64,000 bases of DNA from Ailanthus altissimus (Eukaryota; Streptophyta; Magnoliopsida; Sapindales; Simaroubaceae). The position numbers and the translations under genes were made by a program. Under the pieces are notes generated by a model. The model made no database searches, was not told where the DNA came from, and saw nothing but the letters and a program-made list of their open reading frames with translations. This document shows positions 38,477 to 49,251 of this stretch, one piece after another; positions within the stretch are counted from its first letter, which is position 1, and every line of letters begins with the position of its first letter. The stretch is taken from assembly GCA_946807835.1 (NCBI GenBank), contig OX327702.1, positions 11,408,001 to 11,472,000 on the forward strand, read 5' to 3'.

Positions 38477-38861
38477 TTAAATCATACCTGTCTCAAAGAG
38501 GTAAGGATGTTGGACTCGCATCTGATTTTCACGTTCCTACGTGGCCTCTTCTACCCCATGGTTCATCCATAACACCTTAACTAAGGGAATGCTTTTGTTA
38601 CGAAGGACTTGCTCTTTCCGGTCTAGGATTTGCACAGGCTTCTCTTTGTAGGTCAAGTTTTCATTCAATTCTACCAGTTGTTCCCTTAGGATGTGTAAAG
38701 GATCTGCTATATACTTGCGAAGCATAGAAACATGAAACACATCATGGATTCTAGCTAGATCTTCGGGTAACCGTAGACGATATACCACATTTCCAACTCT
38801 TTCAACTATCTCGTATGGTCCAATATATCGGGGACTCAGTTTTCCTCGCTTCCCGAATCTT
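38477..38861 (-). pseudogene. Ty3/gypsy (Tekay/Del chromovirus) integrase C-terminus
   Basis: Minus strand: KRGKLSPRYIGPYEIVERVG, VVYRLRLPEDLARIHDVFHV, SMLRKYIADPLHILRE, KPVQILDRKEQVLRNKSIP, KVLWMNHGVEEAT, then a stop in place of the usual Trp, and RVQHPYLFETGMI before the final TAA. This is the C-terminal end of Tekay/Del-type integrase, which directs integration. It is directly followed by the polypurine tract and LTR at 38,438. Everything upstream (gag, protease, RT, RNase H, integrase core) is gone, replaced by a GC-rich hairpin at 38,862. Confidence 0.88.
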
Positions 38862-39033
38862 AGCAGGGTGGGGTCCACCCCTACTCGGTGGGCCCCACCT
38901 GCTAGTAGAGGGGTGAGGGCCCACAATAAAAAAGGCGCCTTTTTATTGTGGGCCCCCACCCCTCTACTAGCAGGGTGGGGTCCACCCTTACTCAGTGGGC
39001 CCCACCCTGCTAGTAGAGGGGTGGGGGCCCACA
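38862..39033. repeat. GC-rich double hairpin (foldback) at an internal breakpoint
   Basis: About 172 bp, far richer in G+C than its surroundings. The right half (about 38,944-39,034) folds on itself: arms of about 41 bp starting ATTGTGGGCCCCCACCCC with one mismatch around a short loop. The left half is a second copy of the same hairpin, cut at its left edge. They are joined by the perfect palindrome AAAAAGGCGCCTTTTT near 38,929-38,944. In the minus frame of the integrase tail it translates without stops as repeats of LWAPTPLLAGWG and GPHPASRGVGAHN-like peptides, which I take as incidental. It replaces the missing part of the gypsy element. Confidence 0.85.
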
Positions 39034-40809
39034 ATCTCACTGGTTATGCAGCAGAATCCTACATCGCATACATATAGCGAGACAATACCCCGTACACATA
39101 AGGTGACTCACATGACTCGACATCCCGACTTCCCGGAGTTAGTGACACACCCCCAAGACCTGCCCATGTGCATGGGATATACTAGTCGGGTCTAATACAA
39201 TCACCATCACTATAATCTGAGGGTACCAATGGCCTTTAAAACAATTGCATAAATTTTAAAACTGTTTCTTAAACCGAACGTGTAAATGCATATCTATGGA
39301 TACATATCAAGATCATAATCATGTTTATGCATTGAAAACTCATAAAACATACATTTTCATTATGCTGAAACATAATAAATGAAATATAATAGAAAAAGGC
39401 AGATTTTCACTCACAACTGCTCCGCGCTCAATTTCGCTCCCAATTTTTGCTCCCGTTACCGCTCTCGATTATCTTCACCTACGCGCCATAAATGACATTT
39501 AGAACTAAATCGAATGCTAGAATCTCATTTAACTACTAAACGCCCTAATCGGCATAAAAAGCCCAGATGCATACTACTTCCCAATTTTTATTTACGGAGT
39601 CATTTAATCTAATCTAACTCACCATCCGGCGCCCTGAAAATTATTGAACGCCTTATAACTTGGTTGGACATAATTGCCCTTCACCTTTCCAAAATGGACA
39701 ATTATGTCCCATTTTCTTTATTTTTAGTTTTTCCATCAACCATATACATTCAATTTACAATATGCACCATTTGTACACAACAACTCAATCAAAACACCAC
39801 TCAATCCCTAACTTCCCTAAAGTGGCAGAATTTCACCCTAGGTTCCAACACATTCCTTTTCTCAATTTCTTGTTCCAATTACAACAAAATCAAGTCAATT
39901 TCATTCTAAAGCCCTAATTACAACCAATTGAAATCTCTACATCAAAATCACCAAAAACCCTAATTCTTACTTTGCCAATTTCTTCAAATTGATGACTCCT
40001 TCAAGCTCCACACTAGAATTCAACTCAATCTAAGCCAAGAGCACACACAAGAATATCAATTGAAGCATTCTTGAAAGCTCACTATCAAACTAATAAAACA
40101 ATGCTTTTCTTACCTATTTTTCTTGAATTTTTACTAATTGAGGCTTCAATTGAACTTAGGGATTCATATATAACCTTATTTTGGTTTGATTACACATGAA
40201 AAATCATGGAAAAAAAACTAAAATTTCACTGTAGCAGCACCTTCAACCTTTGCACGAATTTGCTCTCTTTTTTTGCTTTAAGTGTTGGCTTTGGTCTCTT
40301 GAAAATTCTGCAAACTTCCAACATATATATATCGTGCTCCCTCAATTGACCATTTTGCCCTTCAACTTACTCAAAACTTCTAATTTGCCATTAGTTCAAA
40401 TGGAAAGATTTAATTGGTTCCTTTGTAACTATCTAGTTAGAATAGTCAAAGGAACTAACTAGAGTTTCCAACTTGGCAATCCATGAGATTGCTTCTAATT
40501 GGTCCATTCCTTAATATATGGATTGTATTTCTCAACAAAGGCTTGTTCCATACGTAACCCTTAAATGGAAATTCATGTAGTAAATTAGAATTTTCTTTTC
40601 CAAGCCAATAGAGAAAAATTTCAAAAATATTCTAGGGTCGTCCGGCGCTCCGATCGAGTGTGAAATTACCAAATTAGGTCTAATATCTCTCACATGTATG
40701 ATAAAAAAAATATTTCTAATAGGGTTAAAATTGAGTAACCCTACGATGTCTTTATTGCTCTATACCAAAATCTAGGTGCCAATACTACTAATAGGGATTG
40801 AATACTACA
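39034..40809 (-). repeat. Tekay/Del-type gypsy solo LTR, 5' part
   Basis: Matches 36,662-38,438, the first 1.77 kb of the complete LTR. On the minus strand it starts TGTAGTATTCAATCCC at 40,809 and stops at the ATCTC at 39,034. It continues at 35,666. The inserted piece 35,667-39,033 is flanked by ATCTC on both sides. Confidence 0.82.
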
Positions 40810-41975
40810 CCAAGGGTACCTGAAATAAAAAATTTAGTTTTGCTGGAAATTACTAAATTGAACAATTCAAATCGGTACGGTGCCCAGTGAACAACGAGTA
40901 CACTTCATATTGTGAAACTCCTTAGGTCTACGTCTGATTCATCAAATGAAACTATTTCATATGTACATGACTGCTGCCCCACACATATGTCAGGGATATT
41001 AAACATCAGTGCATTAGATCATACAAGCTGAGGTCAAAGTTCATTCATATAATCCTTCTGTTAACTATATCCTGGGAGAGCGAGAACATAGATCAGCACC
41101 GTTAAAACCCCATATGCTCATTCGTAAACTTATCTCTAGATTTGTATTTCGATGAACAATATATGTAAACACTCTTGTTATATTGTTCAACCATACGAAA
41201 AACTCTTTTTCAGGGTTATTTACTTGTGTCCATAAGATTTCTTGAAATACAATCTCGAAGCATCTGGATATATAACTCCTTTATAGGAGCTGATGGATCC
41301 TATATCTACGCACACCAAACTCCATGACCATCAGACCATACCCAGTGACATGTAGCAGTTAGACCATAAAAAGTTTTTGACATCTATAGAACCAAAGTAC
41401 GGTGGATCACTCACAAGCCCATCGCAGTGCTCAAGTCAAAGGAGTATGAATACTACTAACTCAAAAGGACTCACCATTGATGGCTTCATATGATGTCTAT
41501 TGGTGTCCTCATGAGTCTGTTCAGTATCTAATTATGATTGAATACCCATGTACCTATATGATCTCTAAGCTCATGGTCAATTAAGACTAACCATTTGTAC
41601 CCTACAAATATTGACGTGCACTGATCTATATAAAAAAGGATTCACCGACAGACCTGTATCAATGAAAATAGATCAAGAACCTAATATTTGAGAACATACT
41701 TGCATAATGACATTTCTAGCACCTATTGTAACTCTTTACAACTATATCATTATTAGTATACTCTCAAGTCTTTGTCCCATTACAGATTAGCACTGGTCTA
41801 AACTTCTTTAAACCAAATCTGAACTCCTTCAGATTATACAATGCCTGTAGCATTATAAGCATTGTACCATATATGTATTTAATACTAACGATTATATTTG
41901 AAATGTATATTGTATAAATATTAACAATTAATATTCATACAATATTGGAATGATATGTAAGCACCAGCTCCAACA
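40810..41975 (-). repeat. Large copia LTR, 5' half (continues from 34,651)
   Basis: The minus strand begins TGTTGGAGCTGGTGCTTACA at 41,975 and matches the start of the plus LTR at 46,853 and, further in, 49,252-50,140, including TACTTTGGTTCTATAGATGTCA, GGGTATGGTCTGATGG and CCTCAGCTTGTATG. It is cut at 40,810 by the Tekay-type insertion. No polypurine tract precedes its start, so it may be a solo LTR. Confidence 0.82.
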
Positions 41976-42434
41976 AGAAATACACAAGTTAGAACTATAA
42001 TACTTATACTTCTTTTTACTGTAAAATATAAAAAAAACACACAAAATTAAAAGCAATAAATAAATATCAAGAATAGAAACACAGCTAACTATGAAAAATA
42101 TAATGAAAACAAAAGCACAAAAACAAGGAAGTAAAATTTTATTCCTAACCCCCCAACCTAAACAAAGGCATAGTCCCTATGAAAAACATATATGAGTAAC
42201 TAAGACTCCCATGTGACTATAGGTAACCAGCCATGTCATCTAAGTCTAACAATGTGATGCCCTGATCATCACCCAGTGGGGTTGTCTCATCCTCTAGGCC
42301 TAGTGGCTGCTAGTTCTGGTGCAGGTGGCAGTCTAAAGGATATGGGAGATATCGAATCCTTACTGTGCTGCACACAGCTGCATCCATTAGGTTTGGCAAG
42401 CTCTAAAATCTCTCAGCTCCAACTATATTGTGAT
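41976..42434. other. Between two LTRs; no gene recognised
   Basis: About 460 bp between a minus copia LTR and a minus Athila-like LTR. It may be the 5' leader of the Athila-like element, since it lies downstream of that LTR on the minus strand, but no primer-binding site is clear. Confidence 0.4.
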
Positions 42435-43768
42435 TGATTCTATACTAATTAAGCACAAACGTACATTATCGTATCAAGTAATATAGGATTTTAAGTCTAG
42501 ATATCGTTCCTACAAGGACTATATGATCTAATTCTTTCAATCAAGTACTAAAATTGTAATTACTTAACTTTTATTCAGAAAATCTAAAATGTAAAATTCA
42601 ATTAATTACCCTAGTTCTATCAATTAAACTAAACCTAAACAGCAAATTAATAATAGTTAAATTCACTAATTGATAAGAATCTAACATTTTGACTCATCCC
42701 CTAGTATTTATTGGATTTATTAACTTCTTAGTTAACCCCTTAATATTGATTAACTAGATTTTAATCTCATCACAAGCCTTTGTTGATGGTCTAGTAACTA
42801 TATTATGCATTCTCAAACAACTACTTATATGTCTATGGTAATCAGAAAATAATGTAATTCATTAAGATCAAATCTCAATTATACCATACATGCCATCTAG
42901 GTATATGGTTATCTTACATCGAACTCATAATTGCTACCCTATGATCATGCATCAAACTATCATAAGCTAAACACATGAATCCCTTTGTCAATTTCATAAT
43001 GGTTCCTCAATCATTCAAGATATTGGGAAGATATAATAAAAGCAATAAACACAAATTACAGTGAATCAATTGTATATATTAACTTTATAAACTAAGAATT
43101 AACAAAATCTAACTACATACTAGATTTAAAAGTCTAACCCTATAAATAAAAACTTAGGTCATGGGGAAGTAAAGAGTTATAGAGTTTATTGAGAATAACA
43201 TCATGAAAATCATACAAAACTAGAAAGATAAAAAGTTAAAGAGATAAAATTAATTTTTATGTAGTCTTCTTGATCCTTTAAAAATTGATCTTTCTCTATC
43301 TTCTTCTCTCTCTTATTGATTCTTTAATTAGACTTTTTGATATTTTATTTATAGATTTTATGTCTTCAAATTAAGGTGAAACATCAAATACAAATAAGAT
43401 TAGGATTACTAATCAAGTGCAATTGTTCATAAGTTACTGTTCACACGCATTGTTCATGAGTTATTGTTCCCCACAACTACTCACGCAGTGCCGCAGTACT
43501 GAATTCTGAGCATTGGGGCATTGTATATACTATTTTGAGCAATGTTCTGGGTGCTACGATGCTGGTACTGTAGCAATCTATTGTAGCAAGGTACTGTGAC
43601 AATTTTATTTTTTAGCTTTATTTTATTAGATTTTCATCTTTATTTACTCTATTGACTCCAAACCTACAAAATAATAACAAAGCACATAAAAAACTCAATA
43701 ATCCTAATTTAAACAAACAAATATTAAGCTTGTAAAATGAAAATATTAGACCTAATTAACCCTTATCA
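42435..43768 (-). repeat. Athila-like LTR (minus orientation), complete, 1.33 kb
   Basis: The minus strand begins TGATAAGGGTTAATTAGG at 43,768, after GACGAGCAAAGTCTTAATTTTAGGGGTATT. It matches the plus LTR split between 52,046-52,245 and 59,004-60,147 along its whole length (1,334 versus about 1,344 bp), which lets the insertion in the other copy be placed exactly. It contains a stretch of short CAGTGCC/GCATTGGGGCA words (43,480-43,580). Confidence 0.75.
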
Positions 43769-44200
43769 AATACCCCTAAAATTAAGACTTTGCTCGTCCT
43801 TAACCAAAATAAGAACAAATAATAACAACTTATTATTAACTCTAAATTAAAACAAACTAAACAAGCCTCGGTTGATTAGATGAGCATACTCAATATCTAA
43901 TGATCTTCAGCATAAGCATGTGCACATGAGATGTACAAATATTTTTATGCTCTGTCTAAATAATTATTTGATATATCCAAACCACGGTTAAAGAATAGTC
44001 ACAATGAAACATATTTTCACTATGATAAGGTTTGAAATATTAAGAGTTATTGTTCAAGGTACCTTAGCTCAGAATAGATAGACCCCTAGATATCTGTTTA
44101 CTAAACAATGAAATTTCATTGGCAAATATTGCTAGAACTGCAAGGGTATGAGATACCGCATGTCTTTCTTATATTTGCAAGCTGTTGCATGATTTGAGTA
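43769..44200 (-). mobile_element. Athila-like 3' internal non-coding remnant
   Basis: Directly upstream (minus strand) of the LTR start; contains the GACGAGCAAAG and TTAGGGGTATTT words that precede Athila-like 3' LTRs. No protein is readable. It gives way to the copia pol relic near 44,200. Confidence 0.5.
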
Positions 44201-46852
44201 AATGTTTAAGTGAACAGAATAAATAGTAGTTCGAAAACTTTAAATAGTAAGAAATATGGCACATAAGATTAGGTCATGCAGTTGTAAGACGAATATCCCT
44301 TCTGGTTAAGGATGGACAGATACTTGATTTGCCTATAGAACCTTGGCTAGTTTATAAATTCTGAATTCAATGGAAGATGACTAAATCTTAGTATAGGTGT
44401 TTGATACCGGGCCACTGATTTATTGGAACAAGTACATAATGATGTATTTAGTCTAATGAATCATACTGCTAAGGGTGCATTTTGATACTTCATTGTCTTT
44501 ATAGTGATTTGTCACCATATGGACATATATTTCTGGGAAACACAGGTTGAAAGCTTTTGAAATGTGTAAAAAGGTTTTGATATGAAAGTTGAGAAATAAA
44601 CCCTTGTGTATATTGAATGCCTTCAATTAGATTGAGTTAGTTTATACATAAAAAAATATATTCACATATTATTTAAAGGAGAATCTGATTCTCGCTTAAC
44701 ATAGTCCTCGAGATACTCCTCAACATAAAGGTGTTTTAGACATAAAGAATCACCAGACTTTATTAAATACGAACTGATTGATGTGGAGCTTCACCGATCT
44801 TTTAGTATATCTATGAGATTATGCTCTGTAAATCTTCTATTCACTTATTGAACAATAGTTCCATCGAAACCCGTTTCTTTTACTCTATATGAGATATAGA
44901 CTAAAGAGAACTGAGTTTTTAAGAATGTTAAGGCTTGGGTTTGTTCTGTTTGCATAAGAGTTATGCAACAGGATAAACTTGTACCCAAGAGGTACAAGTA
45001 TGGGTCATTAGGTATTCAAACTTTTGATAGGATACTAATTCTATAATCCAGAGCAACGAAATGTGTTTGTTGCTAGTAATGTTGCTTTCCAGGAAAGCTA
45101 GTTTCTCATGGATTATGGCGATTATAGAAAGATTGAAATTAATAAAGTTAATTAGAATGTAAATGAATCGATGGTGGGATTTTAAGGTCAAATGAGTGAA
45201 ATACCTTTCACACACTCTTCCCATAGGTCAGAAAGGATATCAATGCCACCATTTATATTTGAATGATACCTAAAGGTGCCCTTGGTGTTTTCTTAGTTGA
45301 AGAAAAAATCCTTAGACTTCTGAAGAGGCGATGTTTGACATCGATTTGGGAAAATGGCAAGTGGCCATGAGATCTAAAATTGATTTACGTATAATAATCA
45401 AGTTTGGGACTTGGTTGTACTTCCCATAGGAATTATTCCTAGTTATTGTAAAAGAGTTTGCACAATGAAAGTGTGAGCCTGACATGAAGGTAAAGACCTT
45501 TAAGGCTCGTCTAGTGATAAAAAGTTACACTCTAAGATCTAGAATCGGTTATGAGGAAACCTTTTTCACTAGTAACTATGCTAAAGTTAATTCAAATTTT
45601 GTTGGCTATTGCAGCATATTATCATTTTGAGGTATGGCCAATGGATGTAAGAGCGGCATTCTACTATGTATATATCGAGTAAGAGATATGTATAGAATTG
45701 CCTGAAGGCTTTGTATTCAGCCTAACTTCTAATCTAGTGTGCAAACTGAGGAAGTCCTTTTATGGACTTAAGCAGTTTTTCCAAAGCTGGAATCTTCATT
45801 TTGATGACGAAATCAAAAAGCCTAGTTTCATTAGGAATGAAGAGAAAGTGTGTGTGTTCAGAAAGGGCAGTGGAAGCATGATTATCTTTCTAGTTCTCTA
45901 CGTGGTTAACCAATGTTAGAAACAATGTTGGTATAATGCAAGTCAATAAGATAAGAGTTATCTAAGTAAAAACTTCTCTATAAAAGATTTGGGAGAGGCT
46001 TTCTATATACTAGATATATAAAGCTTTGTAGAGATAAAGCTTTGTAGAGATAAAGCTAGGAGATTGATGGGACTTTCCCAATCATTGTACATAGACTAAG
46101 TCTTCGAAAGGTACAACTTTATTAACTATGAGAAAGTTAATATATCTTTCAAATAAAGCATTCATTTTTCTAAGAGGAAGTATCCTTGGGAAGAAGATAA
46201 AAGGGTTAGAGTGTCTAAGTCATTAAATGCATCAGCTAGAAAAAGATTGATGTATGCCTTGTTATATACGAGACCCAAATTTGGATGGCTGTAAGTGTTA
46301 CGAGCTAGTATCGATCTGATCTAGGTTACGACCATTAAATGGCTATGAAATATATCTCATACACCTTAGAGGTATAGTGGATAAGTTTCTGAAATATGAA
46401 GAATGTCTATATCTGATTATATGTTTCTCCTCATTGGTGCCGAAGCTAGTTAGAAATGTACAATTTAGATGTATATAGCTAATTCTGCCATAGAGGTAGA
46501 ATATGTTGCGGCTTGAGAAGCCTGCAAAGGAAAACACTGTGGATATTCAAGTTAAATGTAGAGCTTAGAATAGTTTCAAGCTCAGTGGATCCTATCCCAC
46601 TGTAATGAAATAATAACAAAATGATTACGTAAGCCAAGAAGTCATATAGCACACCAGAATTCTAGTCATGTAGACTCTAAAAACTACGTAATTAGAAAGT
46701 TCTTATCTATAGGAGATGTGATAGTATATAGGATACAACCTATAGATAATGTAGCGGACCCAATTAGGCCTTAACTCCTAAGGTGTTTAAGAAACACGTC
46801 AAGTGTATTGTATAAGATACCACTACGGATGACACTAGAGCAAGTGAGAGAT
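44200..46852 (+). pseudogene. Ty1/copia polyprotein relic (integrase, RT, RNase H)
   Basis: Plus strand, many stops and shifts. Gag-pre-integrase near 44,257-44,330 (WHIRLGHAVVRRISLLVKDG); integrase C-part near 44,690-44,890 (SSRYSST, IDVELHRSFSIS, VPSKPVSFTLYEI); post-integrase near 45,040 (NPEQRNVFVASNVAFQES, FLMDYGDYRKIEI); reverse transcriptase at 45,630-45,920 (PMDVRAAFYYVYIE, ELPEGFVF, VCKLRKSFYGLKQFFQSW, then LVLYVVNQC where the active-site YVDD should be); later DLGEAFYILDI and RLMGLSQSLYID; RNase H-like pieces to 46,800. A polypurine tract AGTGAGAGAT (46,843-46,852) leads into the 3' LTR. The mutated catalytic motif alone would inactivate it. Confidence 0.85.
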
Positions 46853-47211
46853 TGTTGGAGCTGGTGCTAACGTTACATTCCAATATTATATGAATATTAA
46901 CTTTTTACAATTTATATAATATACATTTTAATAAAATCGTTAATATTAATTGTATATGGTATTGTTTGTAACGCTATAGACATTATATGATCTGAAAGAG
47001 TTCAGATCTGGTCTAAAAGAGTTTAGATTAGCACTAGAGTTAGCATCACTAACAATTATAAATGCTAAGAAGTTAGCAGGTTAAAATAATCAGTGTAATC
47101 TAAGGAGTTAGAGCCTTGTATGTAATGGGACAAAGACCTAGGGGTATATTAGTAATGACATAGTTGCAAGAGTTGTAATCAGGTGCTAGAAAATATCATT
47201 ATGCAAGTATA
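46853..47211 (+). repeat. Large copia 3' LTR, first part (split)
   Basis: Starts TGTTGGAGCTGGTGCTAACG directly after the polypurine tract. After TTATGCAAGTATA at 47,211 another LTR begins, and this one resumes at about 49,252 with GTATGTTCTCAAACAC. The intact order GCAAGTATGTTCTCAAA is seen on the minus strand of the copy at 40,810-41,975, so the interruption is an insertion. Confidence 0.82.
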
Positions 47212-49251
47212 TGTTAGGGTCGGTGCTTACGTGCCATCCCTGAATGTACATATACTTGTGTATTTATACAGGTGTACATTCCTATTAAATCGCTAATACC
47301 TATTTATATGGTATTATGTATGTAACGTTACAGACATTGTAGATCTGAAGGAGTTCGGATCAGATCTAAAGAGTTTAGATAAGGGCTCATAGTTAGCCAC
47401 GCTTAGAGATATAAATGCTAAATGTTAGCACAGTTAAGTGTTAACTAGTTATAATACTCAACAGATTCAAGAGTTAGAGCCTTGTCTATAATGAGACATA
47501 GACCTGGGAATATACTAGTAACTGCATAGTTGCAAGAGTTGCAATTGGGTGCTAGAAAATGCAAGTTGCGTAAGTATGTTCTCGAATAATTGTCCCTGAT
47601 TTATTTCTACCGATGCGGGTTTGTTGGTGGATACCGTTTTATATATAGATTAGCATATGTCATACCTATAATGTATGGTCGTTCCTAGTTATTTGTAAGC
47701 TTAGAGCTTGTATTAACATATGAGTATCTAGTTATGACTGGATATGGGACAGACTCACGAGGGACTCCGATAGACACCCAATGTAAGCCGTCAACGGAGG
47801 GTCCTCTCGAGTTGAGTAGTATATGTGGTCTTTTAACCTGAGTGCCATGGTGGGCTTGTAAGTGATCCATCATACTTTGGTTCCATAGATGTCACAGACC
47901 TTTTATGGTGTGATCGCTGGGTGTCGTTGGGTATGGTCCGATGCTTATGGAGTCTGGTGCGTACAGATATAGGATCTGTCAGTTCCCATATGGAGTTTGA
48001 TATCCAAATGCTTTGAGACTGTATCTCAAAAAGTCTTATGGCCACAAGCAATAATCCCAGGAAAGAGTTCCGTCAGGGTCGAATAATATGGCAAAAAAGT
48101 TTGTGCATATTGTTCAGTGAAGTACAAGTTCCTTTCTCTTTCTCTCTTTCTTTTTCTTTATAAATATATAATATAATAATAATATAATATAAATAATAAT
48201 ATATATAGTGTATATATAAATATATTATATAATATAAAAAGAAAGATATTTGATTATTTAACTATTAAATAATCAAACTAAGAAATGACCATTTTGCCCC
48301 TCATATATAGTTACCAAGTTCACCCTTAGTGGATCCCACCAAATCTCACACTTAGGTAAACTCAATTGAGGGCCTGCAATACGCTACGTATGCTAATACA
48401 ATTAGTAAATAATAATTATTAACTAATTATTATATTTAATACTTAAATACAGGTACGCACGTATTCCCGTAGTATTACTGAATATTGCTAGATTGAACAA
48501 TTTAATCCAATACGCTGCCCCAGTGCACAACGAGTACACTCCATATCGCGGGACTCCCTAGGTTCTACGTCCGATTTGTTAAATGGACTATTCCATGAGT
48601 TCGTGAGCAATGCCCCATGCACACATCACGGATGTACAAATTAGCGCGTTGAACCATACAAGCTGAGGTTACAATCCATACGTGTAGTCCTTCCATCATT
48701 ATATCCTACATGTGCGGGGATATAAATTATCACTGTCAAATCTCTATGTGCTCATCCATGTCTTATCTCCAATTCGGCCGAGGTAAAAGGGGAGAAGAAA
48801 TGGAGGGAGAAATGAAGGAAGAAAAAAAAAAGGAGAGGAAAAATGAAATTGTTTCATTTTCCTCTATGCTTCCAATTGGAGCAATTATGAATTGCTTCAA
48901 ACTCTCCATTTCTTACCCTTTTGGAGAAAAGGATAAAAACATACTCCCAGCTATTTTGGGGATTAGGAGTTAATCCTAGGCTGAATACAGAGTTGTTGTT
49001 CTAGCTCACCAAGCCCACTGAGTTGGTGACTTGAACTGCACACGCGTTAGTCTCCATACGGACTCTAGGAAAAATACGTGTATAACATTACACGTTATGG
49101 TGAGTTCTCTATTCCATAATTATATTAATGCGATTAATATATTGTATTTATTGTGTTTATTGCAAAATTTATACATTTCCGCTGTATTGGGCAATAGACA
49201 CAATTGCATATGCATACACCCACATGCCTAAGATCCTCTGCCAACACAAAA
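47212..49251 (+). repeat. Copia-type LTR of a related subfamily, inserted in another LTR
   Basis: Starts TGTTAGGGTCGGTGCTTACGTGCC and ends near CTCTGCCAACA (49,246). Very similar, in the opposite orientation, to the solo LTR 54,114-56,195. The host LTR resumes at about 49,252; the bases at the junctions (GTATA before, GTATG after) resemble a 5-bp target duplication with one mismatch, with five extra bases after the CA. No internal region is attached, so it is a solo LTR. Confidence 0.75.
48161..48240. repeat. AT-rich simple sequence inside the LTR
   Basis: Runs of ATA/AAT units (ATAATATAATAATAATATAA type), also present in the inverted LTR copy near 54,640-54,770. Confidence 0.7.

Noticed and set aside
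38868..39077. Frames on both strands through the GC-rich hairpin (repeats of APTPLLAGWG-type peptide)
   Set aside because: Open frames on both strands are expected in a GC-rich palindrome. There is no recognisable domain or start context.
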